A stretch of 64,000 bases of DNA, taken from positions 744,001-808,000 of the forward strand of contig NZ_CP015579.1 of NCBI RefSeq assembly GCF_002163585.1, given 5' to 3'. The translations under genes and the position numbers were made by a program. The notes beneath the pieces are model-generated. The model ran no database searches. It was not told the origin of the DNA and saw only the letters and a list, made by a program, of their open reading frames with translations. Source of the stretch: Tatumella citrea. GTDB taxonomy: Bacteria > Pseudomonadota > Gammaproteobacteria > Enterobacterales > Enterobacteriaceae. Every line of letters starts with the position of its first letter. The first letter of the stretch is position 1. Positions 27,933 through 37,063 of this stretch are shown here, in pieces.

Positions 27933-28673
27933 TTAGTGGTTATTCTGATTCCATTTGGCGATATTTTTCAGCGGCTGTTTGATATACGGACTGGCTTTAA
28001 TCAGTGAAAACAGCAGATTGTTGACCAGAGTACCGGTTTTATCCATCGGGCGGTCGATATCCATGAACAGTACGGCGCGCAGTTCGTCAGTGTCATTACG
28101 CACTTCATGCTCGTAAGAATCATCAAACAGAACTACTTTGCCTTCTTCCCAGTGCAGTTTCTGATCATCAACGCGAATCCACAGTTTTTCCTGTTCTTTT
28201 GGCACTATCAGCCCCAGATGCGCACGAACAACTGCACGGGTCGGTCCTTTGTGCGGAACAATGTGGTAGTGGGGTTGCAGTATCGAGAACATTGCCGTGC
28301 GCATATGCGGGATGGCACTTATCAGTTCAGCGGTTTTTGGACAAATAGCACAGTTTTCATCAACCCGGTTACCGTAAACATAAAATCCAAAGGTCTTCCA
28401 GTTATCACCTTTCGAAATACGTTTCTGATCCGGTGAAATCTGGTGAAATGACGGGATTTTCTCCGGATTTTTCAGCAAATCATCCAGTTCAGCACGGATC
28501 TCCTGCCAGTTGTTTTCCAGCAAAGGAACCCAGTCAAAAGCTGAATTATCGATTTTCGGAGTGGTGGCGATCAGTGAATGCCGTGTCTGAAAATCATTAT
28601 TCCAGCGCAGAAACTTTTTGCCTGTTTTCATCAGTAAACGGCGTAAAAATGGCGGACGTGATGTCTGTTGCAT
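27933..28673 (-). CDS. lpxO: Aspartyl/asparaginyl beta-hydroxylase family, LpxO-like lipid A hydroxylase
   Basis: A 246-residue Fe(II)/2-oxoglutarate dioxygenase. The iron and cosubstrate motifs are in HYHIVPHKGPTRAVVRAHLGL (about 136-155) and LFDDSYEHEVRNDTDELRAVLFMDIDRP (about 182-209). A basic, hydrophobic N-terminus (PPFLRRLLMKTGKKFLRW) and a helical C-terminus suggest membrane association. LpxO-type enzymes add a 2-hydroxyl to a secondary acyl chain of lipid A; other members hydroxylate peptidyl Asp/Asn. Single gene; family is firm, the lipid A role likely. Confidence 0.85.
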   Translation of the reverse strand: MQQTSRPPFLRRLLMKTGKKFLRWNNDFQTRHSLIATTPKIDNSAFDWVPLLENNWQEIRAELDDLLKNPEKIPSFHQISPDQKRISKGDNWKTFGFYVYGNRVDENCAICPKTAELISAIPHMRTAMFSILQPHYHIVPHKGPTRAVVRAHLGLIVPKEQEKLWIRVDDQKLHWEEGKVVLFDDSYEHEVRNDTDELRAVLFMDIDRPMDKTGTLVNNLLFSLIKASPYIKQPLKNIAKWNQNNH

Positions 28674-29240
28674 AAATATATCCCTGCAATAAATGCATTA
28701 AATATGCGGGGGGCTGAAGCACCCTTAAGCCGGGTATCAGCCAGCGTTCTGAATTTCTGTCCCGGCATTACCGCTGTAGCTGTGCGGAAAATTACCTGAC
28801 TTACTGAATTTATTATTATTTTTACGAAATCTGCTGTCTGCAGCCGCAAAAAAAACCTCTATAAAATGCCATTACTGCCGGTATTCTGCTTATCAAAAAA
28901 GGCGAATTTAATAAAAGTTACCAGTAATACAGAAGGTTATCTTATCTGCGTTATCGCAGGTTATCGGTGAGATCACAAAATAACGTCATCACTGTGGCTG
29001 TTTTTCAGTTCCGGGTGCTAAGCTCCAAATCAGTTCATATTTTCGCCCCGTAACGGTGCTTACCGGGCTCAAAAATGCACTGTCAGGACTCAACGTCGTC
29101 ACCCTGTAGCTTTCCTCACTGCAGGTATTTTCCATAATGCATTGAAAATTAAAAATAATTAAAAACAGGCACGATTTGTGCAATGGATATGGTATACGAA
29201 ATTCTATATCCGTTATCCAACATATGTCACCGGAGGCTTT
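28674..29240. other. Divergent intergenic region, about 570 bases
   Basis: AT-rich, no gene. Contains the GTATACGA motif listed separately near 29190 and a GGAGG ribosome site for the binding-protein gene at 29241. Nothing else stands out. Confidence 0.4.
29188..29209 (+). promoter_or_regulatory. GTATACGA operator-like motif, copy 1
   Basis: TATGGTATACGAAATTC, with flanking GGATAT and TATATCC in inverted orientation, lies about 45 bases before the binding-protein start. The same core recurs at 31429 and 37033. The pattern resembles operators of GntR/FCD regulators, but no such regulator is encoded nearby. Confidence 0.6.
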
Positions 29241-30053
29241 ATGAAAAAAACGATTATCTCTTTAGCGCTCGTTGCCCTGGCAAGCGTTTCTTCCATTCAT
29301 GCAGCAAATGCCGATCAATTAGATACGATTATTGATTCCGGAAAACTGCGTTGTGCCGTGACTCTTGATTTCCCTCCTATGGGAATGCGGGATGACCAAA
29401 ACAATCCGGAAGGTTTTGATGTTGACTACTGTAAAGATCTGGCCAAGGTACTGGGTGTTACTCCGGTGATTGTCGAAACGCCTTTCCCTGATCGTATTCC
29501 TGCGCTGATGTCTGGTCGCGCTGATATTATTGTGGCCAGTACTTCCGATACCCTGGAACGTGCCAAAACAGTTTCAATGACCATCCCGTATTTTGCTTTC
29601 CAGATGGTGGTGTTAACCCGCGACGATAAAAACATCAACAGCTTCGACGATCTGAAAGGCCGTCCGGTAGGGGATACCAGCGGTACCTTTGAAGCCATTG
29701 CCCTGGCGAAAAGCGTAAAAGACTGGGGAACCGGCTCGTTCCGTGCTTACCAGTCACAAAACGATACTATCCTGGCTGTTGCTCAGGGGCACATTGATGC
29801 AACCGTAGTTACCAATACTGTGGCTTCATCCGTAATAAAATCCGGCAAATATAAAGGTCTGAAAATTGCCGGTAACGCTCCTTACACCATCGACTACGTT
29901 TCTCTGGCGGTTAAACGTGATCAATACGGGCTGACCCACTTCCTCAATCTGTTTGTTAACCAGCAGGTTCGTACCGGCCGTTATGCTGAACTGTATAAAA
30001 AATGGGTCGGCGGTACTCCTGTCAATCTGACCGTACCAGGCGTTTATTACTGA
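29241..30053 (+). CDS. Periplasmic amino-acid-type binding protein of the hydroxyproline-like cluster
   Basis: A 270-residue family-3 solute-binding protein from ATG 29241, which has GGAGG seven bases upstream. The signal peptide is about 1-25 (KKTIISLALVALASV to HAANAD). Mature motifs include GKLRCAVTLDFPPMGMRDD, GFDVDYCKDLAKVLGV, RIPALMSGRADIIVAS and GDTSGTFEAIAL. It belongs to the same cluster as permeases and an ATPase at 31.5-33.5 kb and a proline-racemase-type enzyme right after it, so the ligand is probably an imino acid such as a hydroxyproline isomer (inference). A GTATACGA operator precedes it. Confidence 0.92.
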   Translation: MKKTIISLALVALASVSSIHAANADQLDTIIDSGKLRCAVTLDFPPMGMRDDQNNPEGFDVDYCKDLAKVLGVTPVIVETPFPDRIPALMSGRADIIVASTSDTLERAKTVSMTIPYFAFQMVVLTRDDKNINSFDDLKGRPVGDTSGTFEAIALAKSVKDWGTGSFRAYQSQNDTILAVAQGHIDATVVTNTVASSVIKSGKYKGLKIAGNAPYTIDYVSLAVKRDQYGLTHFLNLFVNQQVRTGRYAELYKKWVGGTPVNLTVPGVYY

Positions 30054-30131
30054 TTCCTGACATGTCATATCCGGCCCGCCTGTAGTGGCGGGTGTTTTTT
30101 GCACAAGAAATGAAGCGGAGAGAATTTCCTG

Positions 30132-31169
30132 ATGCGGTCGTCGAAAATTGTTCATGTAGTCAGTTGCCATGCTGAAGGTGAAGTCGGGGATGTGATAGTC
30201 GGTGGGGTTGCTCCTCCTCCGGGCGAGACATTGTGGGAGCAGTCCCGCTGGATTGAGCGGGATAATGTATTACGTAACTTTGTTCTGAACGAGCCACGCG
30301 GTGGGGTGTTCCGCCACGTTAATCTGCTGGTGCCACCGAAAGATCCACGGGCCATGATGGGATGGATCATTATGGAACCGGCGGACGTGCCACCGATGTC
30401 CGGTTCAAATTCTATTTGTGTCTCTACCGTATTACTGGATACCGGTATTTTACCAATGACAGAACCTGAGACCCGGCTGGTGCTGGAAGCGCCCGGTGGG
30501 CTGATTGAGGCCATTGCTGAATGCAGGGACGGAAAGGTGCAGCGGGTAGAAATCCATAATGTCCCTTCGTTCGCAGACCAACTGGATGCATGGATTGAAG
30601 TCCCCGGGCTCGGCAGTATTCAGGTTGATACCGCGTATGGTGGTGACAGTTTTGCCATTACCGATGCGCGTAAATTAGGTTTTTCCATCACTGCGGATGA
30701 AGCGAAAGATTTGGTAGAAACCGGCTTGAAAATTACCAAAGCGGCGAACGAGCAACTGGGATTCCGCCATCCTCTAAATGCTGACTGGAACCACATCTCT
30801 TTTTGTCAGTTGGCGGCACCAGTCACTACCGAAAATGGCATAGTGACCGGCGCGAATGCAGTGGTGATTCGCCCGGGTAAAATTGACCGCTCTCCCTGTG
30901 GTACCGGATGTTCCGCACGGATGGCAGTACTACATGCCAAAGGTATTCTGAGCCCGGGACAGCCTTTTGTTGGCCGTTCAATTATTGGCTCAGAATTTCA
31001 TTGCCGTATTCTGGAAACAACGGATATTCAGGGCCGACAGGGAATTATCCCGGCGATTTCAGGGCGTGCCTGGGTTACCGGAACACATCAGCATATGCTG
31101 GACCCGCAAGACCCGTGGCCGGAAGGATATACTCTGACCGACACCTGGCCTGCAGGCATTGGGATTTAA
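30132..31169 (+). CDS. Proline racemase family enzyme, Ser/Cys type (3-hydroxyproline dehydratase or epimerase)
   Basis: A 345-residue member of the proline racemase / 4-hydroxyproline epimerase / trans-3-hydroxyproline dehydratase family. The second catalytic cysteine is kept (C256 in [13 protein letters not shown]). The first is replaced by serine (S90 in PPMSGSNS, where racemases have MCGH). In this family Thr or Ser at that place has been tied to trans-3-hydroxy-L-proline dehydration, with some Ser forms also epimerising 4-hydroxyproline. It follows the binding-protein gene by 78 bases and probably shares its transcript. Together with the aconitase-X enzyme it points to 3-hydroxyproline use; exact reaction not proven. 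Confidence 0.85.
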   Translation: MRSSKIVHVVSCHAEGEVGDVIVGGVAPPPGETLWEQSRWIERDNVLRNFVLNEPRGGVFRHVNLLVPPKDPRAMMGWIIMEPADVPPMSGSNSICVSTVLLDTGILPMTEPETRLVLEAPGGLIEAIAECRDGKVQRVEIHNVPSFADQLDAWIEVPGLGSIQVDTAYGGDSFAITDARKLGFSITADEAKDLVETGLKITKAANEQLGFRHPLNADWNHISFCQLAAPVTTENGIVTGANAVVIRPGKIDRSPCGTGCSARMAVLHAKGILSPGQPFVGRSIIGSEFHCRILETTDIQGRQGIIPAISGRAWVTGTHQHMLDPQDPWPEGYTLTDTWPAGIGI

Positions 31170-31205
31170 TGCAGATGTATTACACCTTTGCCGTTGCAGC
31201 ATTTT

Positions 31206-31230
31206 GGCGCACCGGGACTGCCGGTGTGCC
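31206..31230 (+). terminator. Hairpin after the proline-racemase-family gene
   Basis: Stem GGCGCACCGG/CCGGTGTGCC (one G-T pair) with a five-base loop and no T run. Possible processing or termination point. The rest of 31170-31471 holds only the operator copy 2. Confidence 0.4.
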
Positions 31231-31423
31231 TGAATACACCGCAGCCTGTCCTTTCATGTGGCAATTTCGGGCAACAATAGTCAGGCATTTTCTTTGGATT
31301 CAGTATCTGTGGCTGAACGGCTGCTATGACTTACTGAAAATTATAACTATTTTCCCTGAGACCTTCCGCGAAAACGAATATTAGCCGCTGGTGACAACCT
31401 GGCATAAAGTTTGCGTGTAATGT

Positions 31424-31440
31424 ATGTCGTATACGAAATA
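31424..31440 (+). promoter_or_regulatory. GTATACGA operator-like motif, copy 2
   Basis: ATGTCGTATACGAAATA, sharing GTATACGAAAT with copy 1, sits about 32 bases before the start of the first permease gene and so gives the transporter genes their own control point. Confidence 0.6.
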
Positions 31441-31471
31441 CTAAGATAGTAAACCTATAAAGGTGATCTCT

Positions 31472-32137
31472 ATGCTTGATTATACTTTCCACTGGCGAAG
31501 CGCCTTTAATGTGCTGCCACAGATGTTACAGGGGGCATTAGTCACCCTTGAAACCGCCGTGATTACCATGGTACTGGGTGTCCTGATCGCCTTTGCGCTG
31601 ACGGCCATGCGTAATTCCCAGAGTAAAATATTACGCGGAGTGGCGATGGCATGGATTTCGGTTGCCAGGAACACCCCCTCATTATTCCAGATTTATATCC
31701 TTTATTTCGGTTTGGGTAACTTCAACATCAATATCAGCTCATGGACGGCATTGATCGGCGGTATCGCATTTAATAATGCCGGCTATCTGGCTGAGATATT
31801 CCGTGGCGGTATGAAAGCGATTCCGGCCACTCAGGTTCGCGCTGCCCGTTCGCTGGGTATGCCGGCATTTATGGCCTACCGGACGATTGTGGTCCCACAA
31901 CTGCTGCGGGTCGTCTTTCATCCGCTGACTAACCAAATGGTCTGGTCGGTGCTGATGACTTCGCTGGGTGTGGTGGTTGGTCTGGATAATGACCTGACCG
32001 GCGTGACTCAAAACTTCAACGTACTGACTTTCCGTACCTTCGAGCTTTTCTCTATTGCTGCAGTGCTTTATTACCTGATTGCCAAGGTCATTGTACTGGG
32101 TGCCCGTGGTCTGGGCTGGCGGCTGTTTCGTTATTAA
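31472..32137 (+). CDS. Amino-acid ABC transporter permease (HisM/GlnP type)
   Basis: A 221-residue inner-membrane permease with five membrane segments. ATG 31472 is preferred because AAGGTG lies seven bases before it; a GTG three codons earlier would lie inside that site. The ATPase-contact loop is in AEIFRGGMKAIPATQVRAARSLGM near 105-128 (E-A/I-x-R-G-x6-G-Q family pattern). It forms a heterodimer with the next gene's product, ten bases downstream. Confidence 0.93.
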   Translation: MLDYTFHWRSAFNVLPQMLQGALVTLETAVITMVLGVLIAFALTAMRNSQSKILRGVAMAWISVARNTPSLFQIYILYFGLGNFNINISSWTALIGGIAFNNAGYLAEIFRGGMKAIPATQVRAARSLGMPAFMAYRTIVVPQLLRVVFHPLTNQMVWSVLMTSLGVVVGLDNDLTGVTQNFNVLTFRTFELFSIAAVLYYLIAKVIVLGARGLGWRLFRY

Positions 32138-32147
32138 GGGATAACCC

Positions 32148-32798
32148 ATGTTTACTACCAGTTTTACTCTGCAGGACTTTGTTTTCATGTTACAGGGTGC
32201 AGCAACCACCTTGGAACTGACGGCAGCCTCGATTGTGATGGGAACGATTATCGGTGTGATTTTGGGATGGGCGAGAGTGGCTCTGCCCGGCCCCACGCTG
32301 CCGCTGGCGTTAATTATGGACATCTTTAAAAGCGTGCCTCTGCTGATTCAGTTTGTTCTGTTTAATGCCCTGAAAAGTATTCTTAATCTCGACTGGAGTA
32401 TTTTCACCATCGGCTATCTGGTACTGGGAATGTACGCGGCTGCGTTTTGTACCGAAATTGTCCGGGCCGGATTGTTATCTGTGCCGCTAAATCTGCGGCG
32501 CGCCAGCCGTTCACTCGGAATGACTTACTGGCAGGATATGCGGTTTATCGTATTACCTCTGGCGGTCAGAGTTATTTTTCCCGGCTGGCTGAATCTGTTA
32601 CTGGGATTAATGAAAGATACCTCACTGGTGATGTGGATTGGCATTATCGAATTACTCAGGGCTTCACAAATTATTGTGACCCGAATTCAGGAGCCTCTGC
32701 TGGTGCTGTGTATTGCCGGGGTTATTTATTACTTTATGAGTCTGGTATTAGCCTGGCTGGGTACTTTGCTGGAAAAAAGGTGGCAGGAAAATGATTGA
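32148..32798 (+). CDS. Amino-acid ABC transporter permease, second subunit
   Basis: A 216-residue inner-membrane permease with about five segments. The coupling loop is TEIVRAGLLSVPLNLRRASRSLGM near 100-123, parallel to its partner. Its stop overlaps the ATPase gene start by eight bases, so the three genes are translationally linked. Substrate is set by the binding protein at 29241. Confidence 0.93.
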   Translation: MFTTSFTLQDFVFMLQGAATTLELTAASIVMGTIIGVILGWARVALPGPTLPLALIMDIFKSVPLLIQFVLFNALKSILNLDWSIFTIGYLVLGMYAAAFCTEIVRAGLLSVPLNLRRASRSLGMTYWQDMRFIVLPLAVRVIFPGWLNLLLGLMKDTSLVMWIGIIELLRASQIIVTRIQEPLLVLCIAGVIYYFMSLVLAWLGTLLEKRWQEND

Positions 32799-33516
32799 AA
32801 TTAATAATGTACACAAATCGTTTGGTAACCTGGAAGTCATTAAAGGGGTCAGCCTGACTGTCGATAAAGGTGAGGTGGTTTCGATTATCGGAGGTTCGGG
32901 GTCTGGTAAATCAACACTTCTGATGTGTCTGAACGGACTGGAGCCTATTCAGCAAGGGAATATCCGCGTCGATGGTATTGAGGTTCATGACAAAAATACT
33001 GACCTTAATCGCCTGCGACAGAAGATTGGTATCGTGTTTCAGCAATGGAATGCATTCCCGCATTTAACGGTACTGGAGAATGTGATGCTGGCACCGCGTA
33101 AGGTGCTGGGGCTGAGCAAGTCTGCGGCGGAAGATATGGCGGTTCGACAGCTAAAACATGTTGGATTAGGTGAGAAACTCAAGGCTTTTCCGGGCCGCTT
33201 ATCCGGTGGTCAGCAACAACGTATGGCGATTGCCCGTGCACTGGCAATGTCACCGGATTACATGCTGTTTGATGAAGCAACTTCGGCACTGGATCCGCAA
33301 CTGGTGGGTGAGGTTCTGGATACCATGCGTATGCTGGCGGAAGATGGTATGACGATGGTACTGGTCACTCACGAAATTCGTTTTGCGCGTGATGTTTCGG
33401 ATCGCGTAGCCTTCTTCCGCAATGGCGTGGTGCATGAAATCGGCAGCCCGGAGCAGGTAATCGGTAATCCACAAACTCCCGAAACTGCACAATTTCTGAA
33501 ATCTGTAGTCGGGTGA
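32791..33516 (+). CDS. Amino-acid ABC transporter ATPase (GlnQ type)
   Basis: A 241-residue ATPase. Walker A is GGSGSGKST at about 34-42, the Q-loop is in IGIVFQQWNAFPHL, the signature is LSGGQQQRMAIARALA, Walker B is YMLFDEATSALDP and the switch histidine is in LVTHEI. It powers the permease pair upstream. A clear terminator follows eight bases after the stop, ending the transporter operon. Confidence 0.96.
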   Translation: MIEINNVHKSFGNLEVIKGVSLTVDKGEVVSIIGGSGSGKSTLLMCLNGLEPIQQGNIRVDGIEVHDKNTDLNRLRQKIGIVFQQWNAFPHLTVLENVMLAPRKVLGLSKSAAEDMAVRQLKHVGLGEKLKAFPGRLSGGQQQRMAIARALAMSPDYMLFDEATSALDPQLVGEVLDTMRMLAEDGMTMVLVTHEIRFARDVSDRVAFFRNGVVHEIGSPEQVIGNPQTPETAQFLKSVVG

Positions 33517-33523
33517 TTCTGAT

Positions 33524-33553
33524 GGCCGGCAAATCCTGCCGGCCCTGGTTTTT
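33524..33553 (+). terminator. Rho-independent terminator of the transporter operon
   Basis: Stem GGCCGGCA/TGCCGGCC, loop AATCC, then CTGGTTTTTCC. The 340 bases from here to the opposing terminator at 33890 hold no convincing gene. Confidence 0.85.
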
Positions 33554-33889
33554 CCTGATTTACTGCTGCTCTGTCCTGATGGCTTTGCCTGTCTTATCCC
33601 ATCCTTATTGTTCGTCTTTTATTCCAGGCAGTAATCACCAGCTATTTATCAGCGCTCTCAGTAATATCTTTCCGGCGTGGTTGTTTACCCGCAACCTGAT
33701 GACCACAGCAGGGGAGATTAGCCTGAGCATCGCGGGAAGATAAACCTCAGAGACAATAAACCACGGCTGAGAACCAGAACGGATAATGCCTCTCCGATAT
33801 CTGGTTTTCGTCGATCATAGCCGGGCGGAAACAGCTGGCGTGCCGGGAAATATTTAGTAAAGAGAGGGCAGTAGATTGTCCGGCAGGAT

Positions 33890-33914
33890 AAAAAACGCCG
33901 GGTCAGGCCCGGCG
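33890..33914 (-). terminator. Rho-independent terminator of the aconitase-X gene
   Basis: Read leftwards, CGCCGGG/CCCGGCG with a five-base loop followed by TTTTTTATCC, 12 bases after the stop at 33927. Confidence 0.9.
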
Positions 33915-33926
33915 GAAGGAGAGCTA

Positions 33927-35699
33927 TTATCGGTTTTGTTGGGCTGCCACAATCCATTCAGGCACACCGCGTAACCAGCGGCCACTGCATGAAGCTTCTA
34001 CACAGCTTGCCAGACTGCCGAAGTGAACCTTACGGCCGACCAGCCCCGGAGCATAGTGCGCATATTTACCGGAGTTGGTCATCAGCGTTGATGTCGCTAC
34101 CGGGATCACTGGTTCACCCAGCATGCACCAGCAGGTATCCGTCACAATCAGAGCGCCAAAGCGTTCCAGTTCCGCAATATACCCGGCGGCGGTTGCCTGA
34201 ATATTGACCTCACGACCCATAGTCACCACCATTGCGGTGTGCGGATGTTTGGTTTTGCCTTTACACAATGCTGCCAGGTGCGCGCATTCGGTGAATGAAA
34301 AATGCGGATTTCCCAGAGAGATTAACTGGACATCGGGTTCTTCAGAACCGTCCAGCTCCAGCCAGGAACGGGCCAGATCATCGGCAGTCACGCTAAGATG
34401 CCGCTGCGGCGTCAGGCCTCCCAGTGCAGTCGCGGTATCCGGAGCTTCCGGTGTGATACCCGCGACGTGGAACATCGGTGCTGCTGATGTGGTGGCAAAG
34501 GCGGCACCGAAAGCCTTCAGATCGTCTGAGTCGGGTGCTGCATTTTCCAGCCCGTGAATGACAGGGATCTCTGTCGCTGCCAGCAATCCGATATGGTATC
34601 CCAGCAAAGGATAGAACGAGTCATCAGCACCGGCAGGTTTCTGCACATCAATCTGTACTGTCGCCCGTCTCCCGTCATCACAATGGCTACCGGTTAACGG
34701 TGCCCGTCCGGTGAGCGCGATACAAATATCCAGATAGTCCGGATACTTCAGGGTTCTGGCCCCCAATACACTATTGGCATACACCACTGCATTGGATTCC
34801 GCCCATACTATCTGGTCACCTTCTGCCGGTTTGCTGTCGAGCAGATAAGGTGCACAGGTAAAACTGACTCTGGCACCCATATTCAGGTACGCATCGCCAA
34901 GCGCACTGGCGGGTTCTCCCAGATCTTTACTGACCCCAAGTTCACGCCATTTACGCTTATCTACCGATATGGAGTTCAGGGTCGTCGGAACCTGGACTTT
35001 TCCGCCCCAGGCAACCAGCTGTTCGGCAAAGCGCAGACTGGCAGGGCCGGTATAAATGCAGCCGTCGATATGAGCCTGAGTGATACTGATCAGTTCTGTT
35101 GCGCCCTGTAATGCCGCAATGCGTGAAATAAGCTGCATGGCAACCTGAGCGGCTTTCCCGTGAACCCCATCCAGCATCTCCTGATCACGGGGTTGCAGAT
35201 TCAGTGTGGCCTGGCTGACAGGTTCTGGCTGAGACAATGGCGATGCGGTCAGGCTTTGCTCTCCAAAGCTGGCACAGGCTCCGGTAATTCGGGTGAGGGT
35301 ACCGCTGGCGGGCAATTCAGCAAATGCCCCGGCACCGATACACAGTACAGGGAAGGATTTACCAAAAATAACTTCGGCAACTAATACGCCAAGTGTCAGT
35401 ATTTCATCCGGTTCGGCAAGGATCAGCCCGGCGGGGGCATGGCCGTTGAGGATCAACTCCAGCATCACGCTGCTTCCTGTACAGGAGCCGCGTCCGCCTG
35501 GAATAGCCAGAATCTTACCAGTGATTATTTCACCGCTTAGCGGGTGATGGCGGTCAATAACTTCACCGCTAAAAGGGTCGATCCCCCCCCAGAAACTCAG
35601 GCCAATACTGGCAGAAATCAGTGCTCCTTCGGCACTTCCTTCTACCAGGCTGCGCCCCTGTACAGCGGTAGTTGTCGGGACATTGCTCATTACAGTCAT
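33927..35699 (-). CDS. Fused aconitase-X (DUF126-DUF521) enzyme, likely cis-3-hydroxyproline dehydratase
   Basis: A 590-residue enzyme. The N-terminal part (about 1-145) is the small swivel domain (DUF126) with SGEIITGKILAIPGGRGSCTGSS and EPDEILTLGVLVAEV. The rest is the large domain (DUF521) with ISITQAHIDGCIYTG, PTTLNSISVDKRKW, YLNMGARVSFTCAPYL, ESNAVVYANSVLGART, DYLDICIALTGRAP and GNPHFSF, including cysteines in the cluster-binding positions. Type II members of this group are cis-3-hydroxy-L-proline dehydratases giving pyrroline-2-carboxylate. Archaeal and some bacterial forms are two separate genes; here they are fused. Neighbours with proline-racemase and DapA-like genes agree. No pyrroline-2-carboxylate reductase gene is nearby. 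Confidence 0.87.
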   Translation of the reverse strand: MTVMSNVPTTTAVQGRSLVEGSAEGALISASIGLSFWGGIDPFSGEVIDRHHPLSGEIITGKILAIPGGRGSCTGSSVMLELILNGHAPAGLILAEPDEILTLGVLVAEVIFGKSFPVLCIGAGAFAELPASGTLTRITGACASFGEQSLTASPLSQPEPVSQATLNLQPRDQEMLDGVHGKAAQVAMQLISRIAALQGATELISITQAHIDGCIYTGPASLRFAEQLVAWGGKVQVPTTLNSISVDKRKWRELGVSKDLGEPASALGDAYLNMGARVSFTCAPYLLDSKPAEGDQIVWAESNAVVYANSVLGARTLKYPDYLDICIALTGRAPLTGSHCDDGRRATVQIDVQKPAGADDSFYPLLGYHIGLLAATEIPVIHGLENAAPDSDDLKAFGAAFATTSAAPMFHVAGITPEAPDTATALGGLTPQRHLSVTADDLARSWLELDGSEEPDVQLISLGNPHFSFTECAHLAALCKGKTKHPHTAMVVTMGREVNIQATAAGYIAELERFGALIVTDTCWCMLGEPVIPVATSTLMTNSGKYAHYAPGLVGRKVHFGSLASCVEASCSGRWLRGVPEWIVAAQQNR

Positions 35700-35854
35700 C
35701 GCGATACCTGTTATCCGGCTTATCGTTATCGGTGCGGGTTCCGGTTGCCGGTATCAGGGCAGGAGAATACCAGGCTTAACTCTCTGCGGAACCGTGAAAC
35801 GCCCCTCTGCTATTGCCGCGCTGAGCAGCAACGGTGGGCAGATATTCAAAAAGA

Positions 35855-35895
35855 CACAGAGGACAGGTGTCTGGCGACATCGCAGGTCCTCTGTG
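35855..35895. other. Long inverted repeat in the 245-base gap between two catabolic genes
   Basis: CACAGAGGAC at 35855-35864 pairs perfectly with GTCCTCTGTG at 35886-35895 around a 21-base loop. It lies between the stop of the DapA-like gene and the aconitase-X start and could be an attenuator or processing site. The rest of the gap shows no gene. Confidence 0.4.
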
Positions 35896-35944
35896 CGGAG
35901 CGGGAGTAGCTGTTGCTATGGCCGTAGCCGGCCATAAGGCTGAA

Positions 35945-36892
35945 TTACGCCTGATTCAGCTGTGCACTCCAGTTGCTGTACCAGTTACGGAACAGAGTGT
36001 ACTGGGTTTCTGCATAACGGCGTTGTGCATCGCTCAGTACATCGGTTTCGTTAAAATGCAGTGAGTATTCTTTATCACCGTTCAGGACCATCAGATATTT
36101 GTAGTAAAGTACCAGATCGGTTCCTTCATCAAAAGATGACAGAACTGCCAGCGCTGATTCCAGCTCTTTAGCCTGACGACGGGCGGTCGCATCACCCTGA
36201 GCCGCTTTTTTACTTAAATCGATCAGTTGCAGAACTTCCCGTGGCAGAGCATTACCAATTCCCGTGATAGCACCGGTCGCACCGCAATTTACAAAGCCAT
36301 GGAACACCTGAGTATCGACACCAGCCATCAGAATGACATCATCATCCTGAGAGGTGATGTTTTCTGCGGCATAGCGCATATCTGCTGCACCGCCAAACTC
36401 TTTAAAACCAATCAGGTTAGGGTACTGGCTGCGCAGTTCAAAGAACAGGTCGGCACGGGTGGCAAAGCCATAGTACGGGCTGTTGTAGATAACGGCCGGC
36501 AGTTTTGGTGCCGCAGCCAGAATGGCAGAAAAGTGGGCTTTTTGTGCCGCCGGTGAAGTGCCCCGTGACAGCACCCGTGGAATAACCATCAGGCCGTGAG
36601 CACCTACTTTAGCTGCATGTGCCGCATGGGAGACGGCTTCTTTGGTATTGACGGCCCCGGTACCCACAATGGTCGGTACGCCAGCAGCTACCAGACGGGC
36701 AACGCCTTCCTGACGTTGAGCTTCGGTCAGCAGTGGCCAGTCACCCATTGAACCGCAGTACACCACTGCGCTCATACCGATATCAATCAACTCACGGCCT
36801 TTTGCCACCAGAGCATCAAAGTCAGGCTGGCGATCCGCATTACACGGTGTCATAAGGGCAGGGATAGTGCCGGTAAAGATATTTGTGCTCAT
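35945..36892 (-). CDS. DapA/NanA-family lyase or deaminase of the hydroxyproline-like cluster
   Basis: A 315-residue class I aldolase-fold enzyme from ATG 36892 (MSTNIFTGTIPALMTPC), with GGAGG upstream; in-frame codons further up lack a site. Catalytic residues of the family are visible: Tyr136 in VIYNSPYYG and the Schiff-base Lys164 in IGFKEFGG. Members in such clusters include pyrroline-4-hydroxy-2-carboxylate deaminase of the 4-hydroxyproline route. That function fits here but is inferred. First gene of the minus-strand unit, with a GTATACGA operator about 140 bases upstream of the start. Confidence 0.87.
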   Translation of the reverse strand: MSTNIFTGTIPALMTPCNADRQPDFDALVAKGRELIDIGMSAVVYCGSMGDWPLLTEAQRQEGVARLVAAGVPTIVGTGAVNTKEAVSHAAHAAKVGAHGLMVIPRVLSRGTSPAAQKAHFSAILAAAPKLPAVIYNSPYYGFATRADLFFELRSQYPNLIGFKEFGGAADMRYAAENITSQDDDVILMAGVDTQVFHGFVNCGATGAITGIGNALPREVLQLIDLSKKAAQGDATARRQAKELESALAVLSSFDEGTDLVLYYKYLMVLNGDKEYSLHFNETDVLSDAQRRYAETQYTLFRNWYSNWSAQLNQA

Positions 36893-37028
36893 CTTATTTC
36901 CTCCAATGTCTGTTCGGACATCGCTAATCGATTCGCAGGCGCGGGCGGCTGCATTAAGGGGTAAATTCCCTGCCGGCATTATTGGGTCATATCACCCTGC
37001 CCGGGAGTTTCGTTTATTGTCTATCAAC

Positions 37029-37047
37029 TATGGTATACGATATACAT
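37029..37047 (-). promoter_or_regulatory. GTATACGA operator-like motif, copy 3
   Basis: TATGGTATACGATATACAT on the plus strand; the first 11 bases match copy 1. Read towards the DapA-like gene, a TTTACA element lies about 15 bases before a TATATC inside the motif, so a repressor here would cover the promoter. Confidence 0.6.
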
Positions 37048-37063
37048 GAGGGTTTGGCTTGTA

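Noticed and set aside
30908..31384. A 158-codon plus-strand frame after the proline-racemase gene
   Set aside because: It overlaps the end of that gene in another frame, spans a hairpin and has no recognisable product.
33513..33743. A 76-codon frame after the ABC ATPase with a hydrophobic start
   Set aside because: It begins before, and runs through, a strong terminator and lacks its own ribosome site.
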